Assembly (NCBI GenBank): GCA_958510875.1
Contig: OY294067.1
Coordinates: 106,250,010 to 106,314,009 of the forward strand
DNA: 64,000 nt
Reading direction: 5' to 3'
DNA from: Endomychus coccineus
Lineage: Eukaryota > Arthropoda > Insecta > Coleoptera > Endomychidae
Part shown: piece by piece, positions 21,392 to 33,350 of the stretch
How positions within the stretch are numbered: position 1 is the first letter of the stretch
Layout: every line of letters begins with the position of its first letter
Made by a program: the position numbers and the translations under genes
Notes under the pieces: model-generated
What the model saw: only the letters and a program-made list of their open reading frames with translations
Told to the model about the DNA's origin: nothing
Databases searched by the model: none

Positions 21392-24300
21392 TATGGATAC
21401 ACTCTATTCTAGGAATTGTTTACATTTCAAACCTACCCAGTCAACACCCTGGTACTAATGTTAGGTGTTTCCTAGACAATCCCAGAAATTTCTTCCTGTT
21501 CACTTTGATTTATACGAGGCCGGTCACAATTACCGTTATACTTCAAGTTCATTATGAAATGGGTTGAGTAATTGAAAGTATTTAACCTAATCCAACTTAC
21601 CTAATATTAACGGGTGAGGAAATTTACGTAATCAATTCATCACAGCTCGTTGCCTCACCAGTGTACGTTCCTGGTGGTTTTTTTGCAAACGGGTGAACAA
21701 TCAAGTGCTGAGATGATGACGTCCAGCAATTGTCTCACGACGTTTTCAAGATCAGTTTTGTTTATTACGTTTACTGTATTATCCTACATTAATGATCATG
21801 GCCATCATGTGTATTCGATAACACATTACCTATTTAAGATTTTTATCATTTTTCAATGCAAAGCAGATTGTTTTTTTTATATATTGTGACTATACGAGAG
21901 TAAATCTTATAAGGTTCGTGGAAAATCGTGTGAATCAGCGTTGGAGTGTTGGGATAGAAAGTAGGCATTGGAATTTTTCCTAAAAGTTTGGATATCATAG
22001 GAATCAGAATCGACTTCACTGTGCAAGTATCTCCACAACATCACCGTTCGATAGAAAATTGAAGTTTGAATAGGATCTAAGAGCTTCAACGTGAGTGTGA
22101 GAGGTAAGCTTTAAGCAAATGTTTCGTAGATCATGAGATGCTGTTGGAGTGTAAAGTAGCTTTCGGCACGAAATAGCCGATCAAGTTCTTTTGAAGCAGT
22201 TTTGGCAATGGACCTCCGGTCTACTTCAACAGATCGTTTATGTGGAGCCGAAACGAGGAGGATTTCAATACGGATCTTTTAGGAACACCAGCGGTGATAG
22301 CCATTTATCGGAAGAGACTCCGTCAGTCACCACATATAGCGATCTATGTGAGAGAAAACTCGATAATAAACGACAAGGTGGCTAATTATGCGCTATCGAA
22401 AGAGAATTTGAATCATATGGTTTCCTATTTTAACTATATTAGAAGGATTATCAACGATGTTGATAACGCTACCAATGATATGTATATTTCTTGCACATGT
22501 AACGTTATACGATACTGAGTTTCCAATTGATTGAATAATGTTGATACCTGTTTCCGTTCAGAATTATAGATAATTATACTTGGAAAGAGATTGTTACCTG
22601 CATCTGTGATTTAATAGCGCAAATGAATTATTTTACAAGCGGAAACTCGAAACACATCTTGCGACACGCGATGAGAACTCAATGAGAAGGGAGACTAGAA
22701 AACGGAAATCGGTAGGAATCATCTTGTGTGGGACCTTATCAGCGGTGAGTCAAATTATTTTCATTTCTCAATCTTTTATTAATTGAATATATTGAAGAAT
22801 TATTATCAACATTGAACCTGAGAATTTGATGTCTATTTTATCTGAACCTTGTAGTAAACGTGTATATTTCTCTGATCGATGATTTTTTTCAATAATTATA
22901 TGAATATCATCTCATCCGCGTGGCCACACAAGATCGCTTTTTCTTGTTCGGATCTAAATTAAACGGATTAATTATTGATCTGGGTGAACTTAAATAAAGC
23001 TCATTTACTGCTTTATGGGAATAAACCTTATACCTGATAGTGCTTGTACAGATTATTGACTAGAAACTACGATCACGATTACAGTCGACTATATTCAGTA
23101 AGCTATTATCTATTTATTCTCTTGCAGACTATCATTTTTCGAATATAATTTGTAGTTTAAATTGTGAATTATCATCCAAATATCCTCTTTCAGATTTTGA
23201 TATTGTATTTCACTAGTTCTCTTGAAAATTTCAATTTTTTCAATAATTTTGAATATACAATTTGGGACGATGACATAATCAGTGGGATTATATTGATTAT
23301 TCCTGCTGATTTAGTTATTTGTTCCTCGAAATTGTGGCCAATGTATTGCTCGTATTATCTATATTTCAGGGTTCAAACAATCGAGACATCTCCATCCTTT
23401 TTTCAGTACCGTATTGTAGAGAGTAATTCCTGGCAGAGCACTTCCTCCAAGCTCATCCAAGTTTCAAGGACGGTAACATTTAGTTGAAATAACCAAATTT
23501 TCAGTTAATTATGATCTCTATCCAAAATTGTTTTCATCTACAAATTAACTTCTTAAATTTGAAGGTTCGGTTCAAAAATTTTTCTATATAAAATAAATAA
23601 TTTCAAGTTAATTAATGAAATTATTCAGAATTCTAATTTGTTTCACTTTCAATTTTTTTAAGTATTGATCTTTGTTAATTTATAAAATAAGTATGTTATC
23701 AATCTTACCAATTTTGTTCCAATTAGAATTCCCTAGAGGATTAAAACCAAATTGTTAAGTTTAAACTTGTCATTATTTCTCTGATATAATCAACAGCCTG
23801 AAATTCCAGATTGAGAATTCTTACTTATTTTTTTTTACTAAAGCAGTTGATGCTCTGGAAAATCCGATCAATCAAGAATCTAGTGTCACTACGAGCCCTG
23901 AGTGTAAAATATTCTAGTGAGCTAGTTGGGATCATTATACACAAAAGATCTACTCAAAACCTGACACATAATCATAATACCCGAGAACAAAATGACTCTT
24001 TCCAATCAATATTATGTTTCTTAATTTTGGAGATTACAAATTGGGATCTTCAAATTTAAAATTATTAAATGTCCGTACGTTGCAGTTTGAAAGAGCATTG
24101 TTATTCATGACAAATTATTACAATGGAGTTTATTTCTGTGTCTCATTTTGTCCAAATTAACTATTATCAAATATCTCTAGAAATAACGACCAGGATGACT
24201 ATAAGCCAATTAAAACTTTTTTGTGAGTTTATTTGTAGATGTATATTTTCAGTGGTTGAAAATTTAATTAAATTACGCTCACCAAGTTTCGAGCTTAAAT

Positions 24301-25472
24301 TTAATTTGAATTTGTAGATTTAAGTAGAAACGGAATACCTACAAACAGATTTAATTTACCATTGAAATAACCGGACTACAGAGGACCCTCAGATATTTCC
24401 TATTAACTTTCCAATGTAAAAGAATTTTGATAGCAATATAATAACATTAGTTATTTCTTTATTCAGTGTCTCTCATAAGTTTAGTCCAAAGACTAGCACA
24501 TATTTTAATTATGAAGGGTGATTTTTTGGCGTGATACGACTTCTGATCGACACGACTCTAACGCTAGTATTATCATGTGTCAAAGTTCTGAAGAATTAGA
24601 TGACAAGTTGTCGATACACCTCTCAGTCGGTGAGAAAACGAAATTCAAGGCTTCGTTCAACTCATTACGGTTAAAAAACTTAAGTAAATAGCTTTTTAGT
24701 TAAGAACATTTCTATTTTGAAATTGTAACAGTACTGAATTTGTGTTAACTAGTTTTTTCAATCTGTCTTCCTATCATTTTGGACGTTTCTTAGTACTGCC
24801 TGTATTATCAAACCTTTGCATCGTTATTGAAACTGTTGACTTGGTAATATGTTTTAATCCATTAAATGAACATTAATTCATCAAACAAACATTTCGTTAC
24901 TCCTAAAGAGACTGAAACAGTTTTCAACCATTTTTGAATCTATTTTGGGAATATTAATTCAAGTTACAAGGACGGAAAATGACATATTAAAGTAAAGTCT
25001 GGAATTTCTAAACGAATACTTTAATAGTTTTTCACTGCCATGGGTAGTAAAATGGTTCATTTCATACTGTTTTACTGAAATTACGAATTTTAATCTGTAT
25101 TGTCAAAATGACATCTGAAAGCATCAAAGCAATGAGAAAATACTAGGCATTACTTTCCCGCCTAGTGATGCAATGTTCAACTCTCGACCGCAAATTAATA
25201 ACGTAAAGTTGTATTTGCGGAACAGTATAAAAATAAAAATAATCACATTGTTGAATTCGGACAAAATATTCTTTCCAACGATGCAAAATTCAAGCACTAA
25301 TCCCATTGACGAAACAAAATTAGCCCCGGATTTGAAATAGGCGACAAGAAAAAAATTGAGAATATACCAAAAAAAAGTGTGAAATACGTCCTAATGTTCG
25401 TGTATAAAATTTCTTCAAGATGTATCATCATTAAGATATTCTACCGATTACCTACATAATATCGACTATGTA
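21392..25472. other. No firm gene in this stretch
   Basis: AT-rich with chance ORFs. Plus-strand frame 22240-22518 (IAIYVRENSIINDKVANYAL) slightly resembles a LINE RNase H block but lacks a His motif. A possible first exon is listed separately at 22681-22745. Confidence 0.35.
22681..22745 (+). other. Weak candidate coding exon end
   Basis: ATGAGAAGGGAG opens a frame, MRRETRKRKSVGIILCGTLS, that runs into GTGAGTC, a fair splice donor. A short hydrophobic stretch after a basic cluster resembles a signal or anchor start. An upstream ATG in another frame stops at once. No partner exon seen. Confidence 0.2.
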
Positions 25473-25806
25473 CGAGGACAAGGTGAGAAGTCCCTGAAAA
25501 ATAAAACAGATGGCGCCACAATCGAGAATCCATTTGTGATGTACCACCTCTAACTAGAAAGTATTGAAATTTTCAGACTGATACGTCATTTAGTTCTGTT
25601 TTGACACCCATCAGAAGCAAGCAACCTTGAAGATTCTTGTAAACATGGAAAAAAGTAAATTTCGCGTTTTTATTAAAAATTATTTCTTTCATGGAAGAAA
25701 CATTACGCAAACCAAAGCATCGCCTGTTGAACATTATCGGACTCCTCTCCATCGACTGGCTCGATTTACAAGCGGTTAACTGATTTTCGTTTGGTAGGGT
25801 GACCAC

Positions 25807-27690
25807 TAAAGGGCGGAATATATGCAAAGTGCATATATTTGCATATTTTGCATATTTCATGAAAAATTGCATATTTCGGCAAGAATAAAATTTGTGTGCA
25901 TATTTTTATGTTTTTCGTTTTATCAAAAGATTAAGTGCGACCCTTGCAGATAATTGGAATAATTTAAAAGGTGGGTAGGTTTTATTATTATATGGTTTAT
26001 GGACCCATTGTATTATTATATGGTTTATTATAAAAATTCTCCTGAGTTGGAGTTTAGTGGGGATAAAGTGTTTTGCAAAGTTTGTGCCAAAATCATTGTT
26101 TGTGAAAAGAAGTTCCAAATTGATCAACATTTGAAAACAGCTATGCATAAAGCTAAGTTGCAGAAAAATAAATCTGTGCTTGTTCAGCAGTGTGTGCAAA
26201 CCGCATTTCAAAATGTCAAACTAAAGAGTGAAAAGGAGGTGTTTCATCAAGACTTATGCAAAGCTTTAGTAGCAGCAAATATACCTTTGAAGAAACTGCA
26301 AAATACACAATTCAGAGATTTTTTGCAAAAATATTGTAATCAAAACATCCCTGAAGAATCCACACTTAGAAAGAAGTATGTGCAAACAGTACACGAAACC
26401 GTAATGGAAGAAATAAAAGTTTCACTGGGCGATGAAAATTTTTATATTATTGTTGATGAAAGCACAGACTCATGTGGTCGATATATCGCACATCTTATTA
26501 TTGGAGGGCTTCAAGAAAATGAGCCAGGGAAGCCATATTTAATATCTTCTAAACAGTTAGACAAAACAAATAATGTGACCGTAACTCGATTTATTCAGCA
26601 GTCTCTATCAAATTTTTTTTACCAAATCCAGTTCCAGTAGAGAAGTTATTAATGTTTTTGTCTGATGCAGCGCCGTATATGGTTAAAGTAGGCCAAAACT
26701 TAAAAATATTTTATCCCAATATCGTACATGTCACTTGCCTTTTACACGGGATAAACAGAGTTGCAGAAACTTTTAGAACAGCATATCCCTTGGTGAACAA
26801 ATTAATTTCAAATGTGAAGAAAGTGTTTTTGAAAGCACCTCTAAGAATGCAGATCTATAGAGAGAAATTGCCAGGAGTACGTTTACCTCCAGAGCCCGTA
26901 ATTACTCGATGGGGAACATGGATTGAGGCCGCGATATTCTACGCAGACCATTTTGAAGCCATTAAAGACATAGTTTTAGATTTAGAAGACAATTCACAGT
27001 GTGTAGTGCAAAGTCAAGCAGTATTCAAAAATGTAAATTTATCTAAGGAACTTGTTTTTATTAAGGTTAATTTTAGTTTTATACCAGATATAATAACTTC
27101 GTTAGAAAGTAGGAATATGAACTTAAGAGAATCAATTAATATTGTTGAAACTTTTTCCGACGAATGCAAAAAAGTTCCCGGTGATGTAGGAAATCAAGTA
27201 AGAAGTAAACTCGAAGTTATTGTGGGGAAGAATGAAGGCTTTAAGTATTTAATGGAAATCAAAAATATTTTTGATATTAAACCATCCAACGAAGTAATAC
27301 CTTGGCCTTATAACTTACTACCCAAATTAAAATATTGCCAGATCACATCGGTAGATGTTGAAAGATCTTTTTCTTTGTACAAACATATTTTTACAGACAG
27401 AAGGCAAACACTTTTATTGGAAAATTTTGAAAAATATATCGTTATAAATGCATTTTATACTATTTCAGGTTAAAAATGTTACCTATTATATTTTTCTTTT
27501 GATTTTACTTAAAATAAACAATTTTTGTAAGAGTCGGCGTTTCTTTATTTCCATTTTTCCATGTTATATTCAAGGCAAATAATTGCATATTTTGACAAAT
27601 AAATGCATATTGTTGCATATTTCAAAGAAAAACTATGCATATATATGCGCATATTTCAACTGAATTGACGTGCATATATTCCGCCCTTTA
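25807..27690 (+). mobile_element. hAT transposon inside the mariner
   Basis: Ends TAAAGGGCGGAATATATGCA and its reverse complement, flanked by perfect 8-bp duplications GTGACCAC (25799-25806 and 27691-27698), the hAT hallmark. Both ends carry many GCATAT(TT) motifs within about 120 bp (for example 25830-25880 and 27585-27655), a subterminal array of the kind bound by hAT transposases. One transposase fills the interior. Confidence 0.95.
25999..27473 (+). pseudogene. hAT transposase, open except for one slip in a T run
   Basis: Two frames, 25999-26640 and 26652-27473, make one protein of about 490 residues. A BED-like zinc finger is at residues 26-50 (C-x2-C-x14-H-x5-H). Then come the helical region (ANIPLKKLQNTQFRDFLQKY), the first RNase H-like Asp in YIIVDESTDS, the second in FLSDAAPYM, the C-x2-H motif [14 protein letters not shown], and the C-terminal dimerisation block [18 protein letters not shown] with its catalytic Glu. 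The break is at the T run near 26617-26624, where one base puts [19 protein letters not shown] in frame. That could be a true mutation or an assembly error. The family resembles CGGBP1-like hATs. Confidence 0.92.
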
Positions 27691-27820
27691 GTGACCACAA
27701 ATGCCGCTGAACTTTCTGGTTGTCCAATCGAGGTTACAACGCCAGAGATCGTCGATCAAGTCCATGGTATAATTTTGGCCGATCGGCGAGTTGAACTGCA
27801 CGAGATTACTGAGGCTATGG

Positions 27821-28237
27821 CACGGTCGTATACACAGGTCTGGAAAGTCGAGGTTGTTTCCTATGTGAGCAGTGAGTCCACTAAGCGTTGACTGGCCTGT
27901 AGTACCAAAAGTCGTCACGTAGGAGTATTTTCTGACAACTGTCAGTTGACTTGTGAACACAAGGAGTACCTGCGTTTTTAGAAACAAATTACGAAATCGT
28001 GCATTGTGCCGAAATGCAAAACGGGGTACAAAAGTGTAATGCAAGAAACTTCTGTTTTAAAGTGCCGAAAGATGCAGAAATGCGAAAAAAGTGGATGCTT
28101 GCGATTCCGGATAGAAATCGTTTTACCACTTCGTGATCAAAGAGCTAGCTGGTGGCTGAGTGAGGGACTACGAGTTAGGCGACCCGAAAGAGACTCAAGT
28201 GAACCATATAGTTTCCAGACCTGTGTATACGACCGTG
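27821..28237 (+). mobile_element. P-element-like mini-transposon with a THAP remnant
   Basis: Perfect 26-bp TIRs starting CACGGTCGTATACACAGGTC, flanked by perfect 8-bp duplications GGCTATGG (27813-27820 and 28238-28245). P-superfamily elements make 8-bp duplications and encode a THAP DNA-binding domain. The interior encodes a broken THAP start on the plus strand: SCIVPKCKTGYKSV, then in the next frame FKVPKDAEMRKKWMLAIPDR and NRFTTS. C-x4-C and the conserved Trp are visible; the C-x2-H half is missing. At 417 bp it is an internally deleted, non-autonomous derivative. Confidence 0.9.
28000..28128 (+). pseudogene. THAP zinc-finger fragment
   Basis: N-terminal half of a THAP domain inside the mini-element, with one frameshift near 28060 and a stop after FTTS. 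It marks the parent as a P/THAP9-type transposon. The second half of the finger and all of the transposase are deleted. Confidence 0.75.
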
Positions 28238-29019
28238 GGCTATGGGTATCTCAACCGAACGTGTAGGGAACATTTTGCATACATTTTTGAATGTGAGTAA
28301 ACTATCTGCCAGATGGATGCCGCATTTGCTCTCTGTTGAAAACAAGCGCGATCGTGTGATAACTTCAAAGGAGTGTTTAGTGATGTTCAAGCGCGATAAT
28401 AAGAACTTTTTGCGCCGTTTCGTAGCCGTGGACGAAACATGGATCCATCATAATACATCAAAGACCAAAGAACAGTCGAAACAGTGGACTTGTCATGGCG
28501 AATCGAACCCGAAAAAAGCCAAAGTGGGTTTATCGGCCAACAAAGTCATGGCGACAGTTTTTTGGAATGCAAAACAATCACCGACGTATATTATGCAGAT
28601 CTGTTTGATGGATTCGACGCTATTTGAAGGGAAAACGGCATCATTTGGTCCAGCAGGACAACGCATCGGCGCTCAGGTCCACATTCGCAATGGCAAAATT
28701 GCATACATGGTGCTACGAATTGGTTCGTCATACGCAATATTCTCCAGATTTGGTCCCCAGCGATTTTCATCTATGTCCAAAGATGAAGAAATGGCTCGGC
28801 GGAAAGAGATTTGGCTTCAACTATGAGGTCATCGCTGAAACAAACGCCTATTTTGAAAGATTGCCGAAATCGTATTATTTGGAAGGGATCGAAAAATTGT
28901 AAAAACTTTGGACGAAGTGAATCGGGCTAGAAAGAGATTATATTGAAAATAAAATAGGATTTGACCAAATAAATCATTTCTTCTTTAATTTTTCAGGGAC
29001 TTCTCACCTTGTCCTCGTA

Positions 29020-30700
29020 TAATGATAATATAGTTATTTAATTGTTTTGGAACTGTTCATATATTGAGCTTGCGTCTCGAATCTGAAGTGAATTTAACGT
29101 CCGAGATGAATCGTTTATGACATTCAGGGACAGACGAACATCTTCAACGTTCTTTGAATACTAAATTCATCTATTCAATCGTTTTTCCAACGAATTCATA
29201 AAACTTATGAACAAATATAATAAATTCTCATTAAACTACCGCAAAGAACTTAGTATTAGGTGTAATTGAGTTTTGAGCGTGGAATTCTACGGAAAGTACG
29301 TTAGATAATAATTATAATCTTATTTCACGATGAATGAACAAATTCCGTATTTTATAATATCAAGTCCTGATGGGGTACACTAAGCTGAATATACCTTGAG
29401 AGATATATTTTAAATCTTATTCTGGAGACGTAGCTTCTCTCCAGGTTGTATTTTAAACGGCTATTTCTCGTAAGGAAGACAACTACTGATCGAAAGCATC
29501 GGAATAGGAGGCTCCGACCCAACTATACAAAAGTTTTAAAAGCTCTATGTACCCAAGAGATTTGAAAATACGAAAGAAAGTGCCACTTCAGCCCGAAGGT
29601 CGTTCATTGCTATTGTCCGTATGTTTGTCCTCTTTACGGACCTAACTGCTCTGCCAAGATTATATCTACAAATTATGTTATTGATAAGTGCGGTAATGAT
29701 ATAACAGTATTCTGAAATGCCTGCCAAAGTTCTGATCTTCCAACAACTGTTAATTGTGATTATGTACTTGATGAATTGATCCATTTTATGACCTTCTACT
29801 CCATTGTATATATTCAGAAAGATCTAATTAACTTACACCAAATTAGCAATTAAGAGACAGATTCGATAATATAACTGAATTTGATATATATTACCAGATG
29901 TCTGATTTCTGACTCCACGGCTTCATAAAAATATTAAATACAAAATTATAAGTCAGTGGCGGCGGCCGGGTAATCAGGGGAGGTAACCATACGAATAGAA
30001 AAATGAGTATTATTCTTCAATTATGTATAGCTAATTTGACTATTTAAAAATTCAACAAGTTTGCATTGCAAAATAGGTATAGGTTTCAATACGCACAATG
30101 TGATCAATGGGTAGCTATAGTATTGTTTCCACACACATAGACTCTGACACCAACTAGCCTTAATCATGAAATTCAGCTCAATAGTTCATTTTAGGGAGAT
30201 CGAGTTAATGCTTCAACCAATCACATTCGATCAAACGAAATCTTTTCAACAATGTATGCCTACGTCATTGTAACAATTACTGAACAGAGACATAATGCAC
30301 TCGTTAAGGCACTGTCCCCAACATAAGAGTTCGAAAAAGATGGCATGATGTTAAAAGCTGGAAGGGAACTTCTGTCTTTTGTTCTCTTGAGGTTCAGTAT
30401 GGTATCGATGTTTAGTTTCAACAATACTATTTATTATTGTTGTGAATTATTCTTATTGTTGCTATGCTGAGAAAGTGAAAAGTAATAAATGAAAGTCAGG
30501 TGATGGTGTAACGACGGAAAAAGCGTCAACTAAAGAAGGATGTGAAGAGCTGGATACTGTAAGAAAATATACAGATGTTAACTTTCAGCTAAATATTTTT
30601 TCAAGATGTAGAGTGAACATATTAATTTTGTATGCGGTATAATCAATGAGTTTTTTCTTTTCGGAAATATAGAAGAAAATGTCTTAACACAGGTACATTA
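29020..30700. other. No gene recognised
   Basis: AT-rich. A minus frame at 29784-29545 (GRAVRSVKRTNIRTIAMNDL) is open over 79 codons but unrecognised. Confidence 0.35.
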
Positions 30701-30719
30701 TACCTTTTTTATAATATAA

Positions 30720-31520
30720 TTATTTGTCTACTGAGATTCTGCATGTATCTTCTTCAGAAGAGCATATTGAGGCTAATTCATTCTGTCCCGAACAACTTCA
30801 TCTAGGACAATCTTTAAGAAATATGTGTTTTCCATATATCTTTTTAAATTGTAGAAGCTCATGTTTATCAAATAAACTAAAAGACCTGGTAAAGCAGAAC
30901 TTTGTCTATTGACTTCTAACACGGAATGTGCTGGTATTTCACGGTCCAATTGGTTTACTTTCCCATTTAGGTCCAGCGATTAAACCATACGATATTATGT
31001 CACTAGACACAGTAGGTGGATTTAGTGAAGACAATTTTTCGATATTTACATATATTGGCTGACCACATTTCAATATTTGCATTTATATCAACCTCTAATG
31101 GACAAAGTGTAAAGCATTTCATACATCTCTGCAAAAGAAGAATGAAGTATATTATTAGATCAATATACAGGAGTTAGGTCTACTGAATTTAGAGAATATT
31201 TAACTTCAGAACATGTTAGTTTACTGTTGACTTCAATAGATTGTCCAGAGTCGAATGAACTTAATGAACGACTTCACCAGATGCTAGTGGATCGTGTGAG
31301 ATGTAAAATAAATAGTAAAAATTAGAAATACTAAATAGTAAAAATGAGAGTAAAATAAATAGTAAAAATGAGCATGGTCCAAAAGAGCAGAATAATGTAC
31401 GTCAAAGTATTATAACCCAATCCATAGTGTTACTAAATACACGATCTATGAATGGGTTATGTTACATGATATGATAATGAAAAAGTATGCTTAGCTAGGG
31501 TGTCTAATAATGAAACTATC
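30720..31520 (+). pseudogene. Gypsy-like integrase, heavily decayed
   Basis: Plus-strand frames, pieced together, follow a Ty3/Gypsy integrase core: KPYDIMSLDTVGGFSEDN, then LADHFSIFAFIST, LLDQYTGVRSTEFREYLTSE (second catalytic Asp), LLLTSIDCPESNELNERLHQ (Glu region) and MLVDRVRCKIN. A C-terminal QSIITQSIVLLNTRS-like stretch follows. More than five frameshifts or stops and a short AT-rich duplication near 31310-31370 show great age. No RT, LTR or gag of this element was found nearby. Confidence 0.75.
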
Positions 31521-32837
31521 TAGAGAAATAATTATAATTTTTGTTTGTAATTCCTTACATTAATTAGTTGTTAGTAAATGACATTTGAATCAATGTTCTG
31601 TTTATTATGAATATAAATGAGAAATAACTTGTGAAATATAATTTATGTTAGGAGAACAGTGATTGCCATTCCATTCCTTAATATTGAAGCTTATTATATT
31701 CATTTGCGTATTCTTTTAGAGACAGGAATTTATACCTAGTTTGTTTTCGCAGGCACATCAAAAATCACTTGATTGATTCCACTAGTTTCGTTTTGAACTA
31801 GACAATTGACGAATAAATTTCGAAATGTTCAGTCATTTCGTGGCAAGTTCTGACATTAGTTGTAAATCGTAGTTACTGGGCGTTATGTTATTTGAAACAT
31901 CCGTTAAGATTGAAAATAGTGTCAAGTGAAACTCAGCTGACAAAATCTGTAGAATAAAATTAGGCTCAGGCTCCTAGCCAACCTTTCTTTTTTTATTTCA
32001 GAACCAGTGGTCATTTACAAGTTGAGTTTCATGTTCCATATATCAAATAACTCACTGGATAATTAATGGAGGAATTTGGGAAATTTTTAAATGAAATGAT
32101 GATCTTCTTCATGAAACTTTACCTTCAATTATTTTGCGATTCTGATAAATAAATTATTTTTTACTAATAAAATTCGGCTCGACTTTGACTTGGTGGAAAT
32201 CTTCTGTAAAAAAAAAGGGGTACATAGCGATTGTGAGCCCTCAGCCGATTCTAATGGTACCATTTTTTTCCAAGTTGGTCACTTCAGATTACTGGAAATC
32301 TGATACGGAGATAGTTCCAAGTGATAGGTACTATGCTGTTCAATCAGGTGAATCTTGCTACTACATTTTATCCTTGCGAAAATGTGTTGTTACCAAGTTA
32401 TGAACGCTGGAAATCATTAAAGAAAATGTCGGTAGAAGAGCATTAATATAAATCTTCATTTCCATTGTAACGCGAAAATACATCTGCCGTTTTTGGGTGT
32501 CCTTTTATTTTTTTTTCCTGTATGTAGGTGGTGTAATGAGGCTTTCATTCAAAGCAAATTTAGATTCTTTACTGAGAGTTTTTGGAAGACAACTGGTGTT
32601 CCAAACAATATCAGTATAGGTATCAAATTGTTGGTACATTTTTGAAAGGTATTCAAATAATTTGTATCATGTAAATGTATGCTTGTCACTAAGTGACTAC
32701 CTATTTAATAACCTTGTATTTATTAAGAATGCTACTTTCCTCTATTTGTTGCGTTACATTAGCAAGAGTTTGATTACCTGACATTTCGCAAATACGCGGG
32801 CGCCAGTCAGTTCCCATGTCATTTGATTATATTATGT

Positions 32838-32985
32838 CTTGGTGAAGATCTATGCCATCAGACACGCTGGCGGACGCATCCCTGATACTACACTTTGCCC
32901 CTTTTTCACAACTTTATGTTGAATTGCTGTCCCCAGGGTGATATGATCATCTTATTTCTCGGTGAAGATCTATGACATAAGACAC
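32838..32985. repeat. 35-bp direct repeat, two copies 111 bp apart
   Basis: GGTGAAGATCTATG(C/A)CAT(C/A)AGACACGC occurs at about 32848-32873 and 32959-32984, each after TTAT(G/T)TCT(T/C). The block is more GC-rich than its surroundings. Confidence 0.75.
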
Positions 32986-33099
32986 GCGACCGAAGTGAGC
33001 GCACTCGACCGTCAATTCGCACAACAGACAAGGCCGAGGCCTTTCTAAACTTTGACAGAGCTTTTTCTGCTCTTTTATTTCAAAGAAGTATCAACTCCA

Positions 33100-33350
33100 T
33101 GCAGTTGATCCTTCTTTGAAAAAACCGAAAAACAGGTGTAGCTACGACCGTAAAACATGTAAGCCTGCGGTAAGATCGTGGTTACTTCTGTTCTTCAAGT
33201 TTCTCCAAAAAGGAACATCTTAGAGCTTCTTTGAGCAGTTGTTTCTCCTTCGATTTTCTCTGAGAAGCAACAATTTTGAGCAGTTGATCCTTCTTTGAGC
33301 TATTGTTCCTTCTTTGGTCAGTTGTTCCTTCTTTGAAAAAAATTGTTAAA
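33100..33350. repeat. Degenerate repeats of a TTGATCCTTCTTTGA motif
   Basis: Variants such as CAGTTGATCCTTCTTTGA, GAGCAGTTGTTTCTCCTTCG and CAGTTGTTCCTTCTTTGA recur at least five times. On the minus strand they give a lysine/glutamine-rich open frame, probably low-complexity and not a gene. Confidence 0.6.

Larger units (their letters stand above)
25646..28902 (+). pseudogene. Mariner transposase, interrupted and frameshifted
   Basis: Segment 1 (25646-25798) starts MEKSKFRVFIKNYFFHGRNI, a typical mariner N-terminus. After the hAT it resumes at 27691 with GCPIEVTTPEIVDQVHGIIL and LHEITEAM. After the P-like element it resumes at 28238 with GISTERVGNILHTFLNVSKL, RRFVAVDETWIHHNTS (first Asp), KQWTCHGESNPKKAKV and VMATVFWN. 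The rest is in another frame: HLVQQDNASALRST (second Asp) and QYSPDLVPSDFHL (third Asp), with 34 residues between them, hence DD34D. Frameshifts around 28590-28630 show it was decayed independently of the insertions. Confidence 0.93.
25473..29017 (+). mobile_element. Mariner (DD34D) split by two later insertions
   Basis: Perfect 29-bp TIRs beginning CGAGGACAAGGTGAGAAGTC, flanked by TA at 25471-25472 and 29018-29019. Total 3545 bp. Subtracting the hAT (1884 bp plus one 8-bp TSD) and the P-like element (417 bp plus one 8-bp TSD) leaves 1228 bp, a normal mariner size. The transposase reading is continuous across both excision points in principle, so the two insertions hit one element. Confidence 0.95.

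Noticed and set aside
22240..22518. 92-codon plus frame as a LINE RNase H block
   Set aside because: The needed His and Asp motif is absent; the resemblance rests on a few residues.
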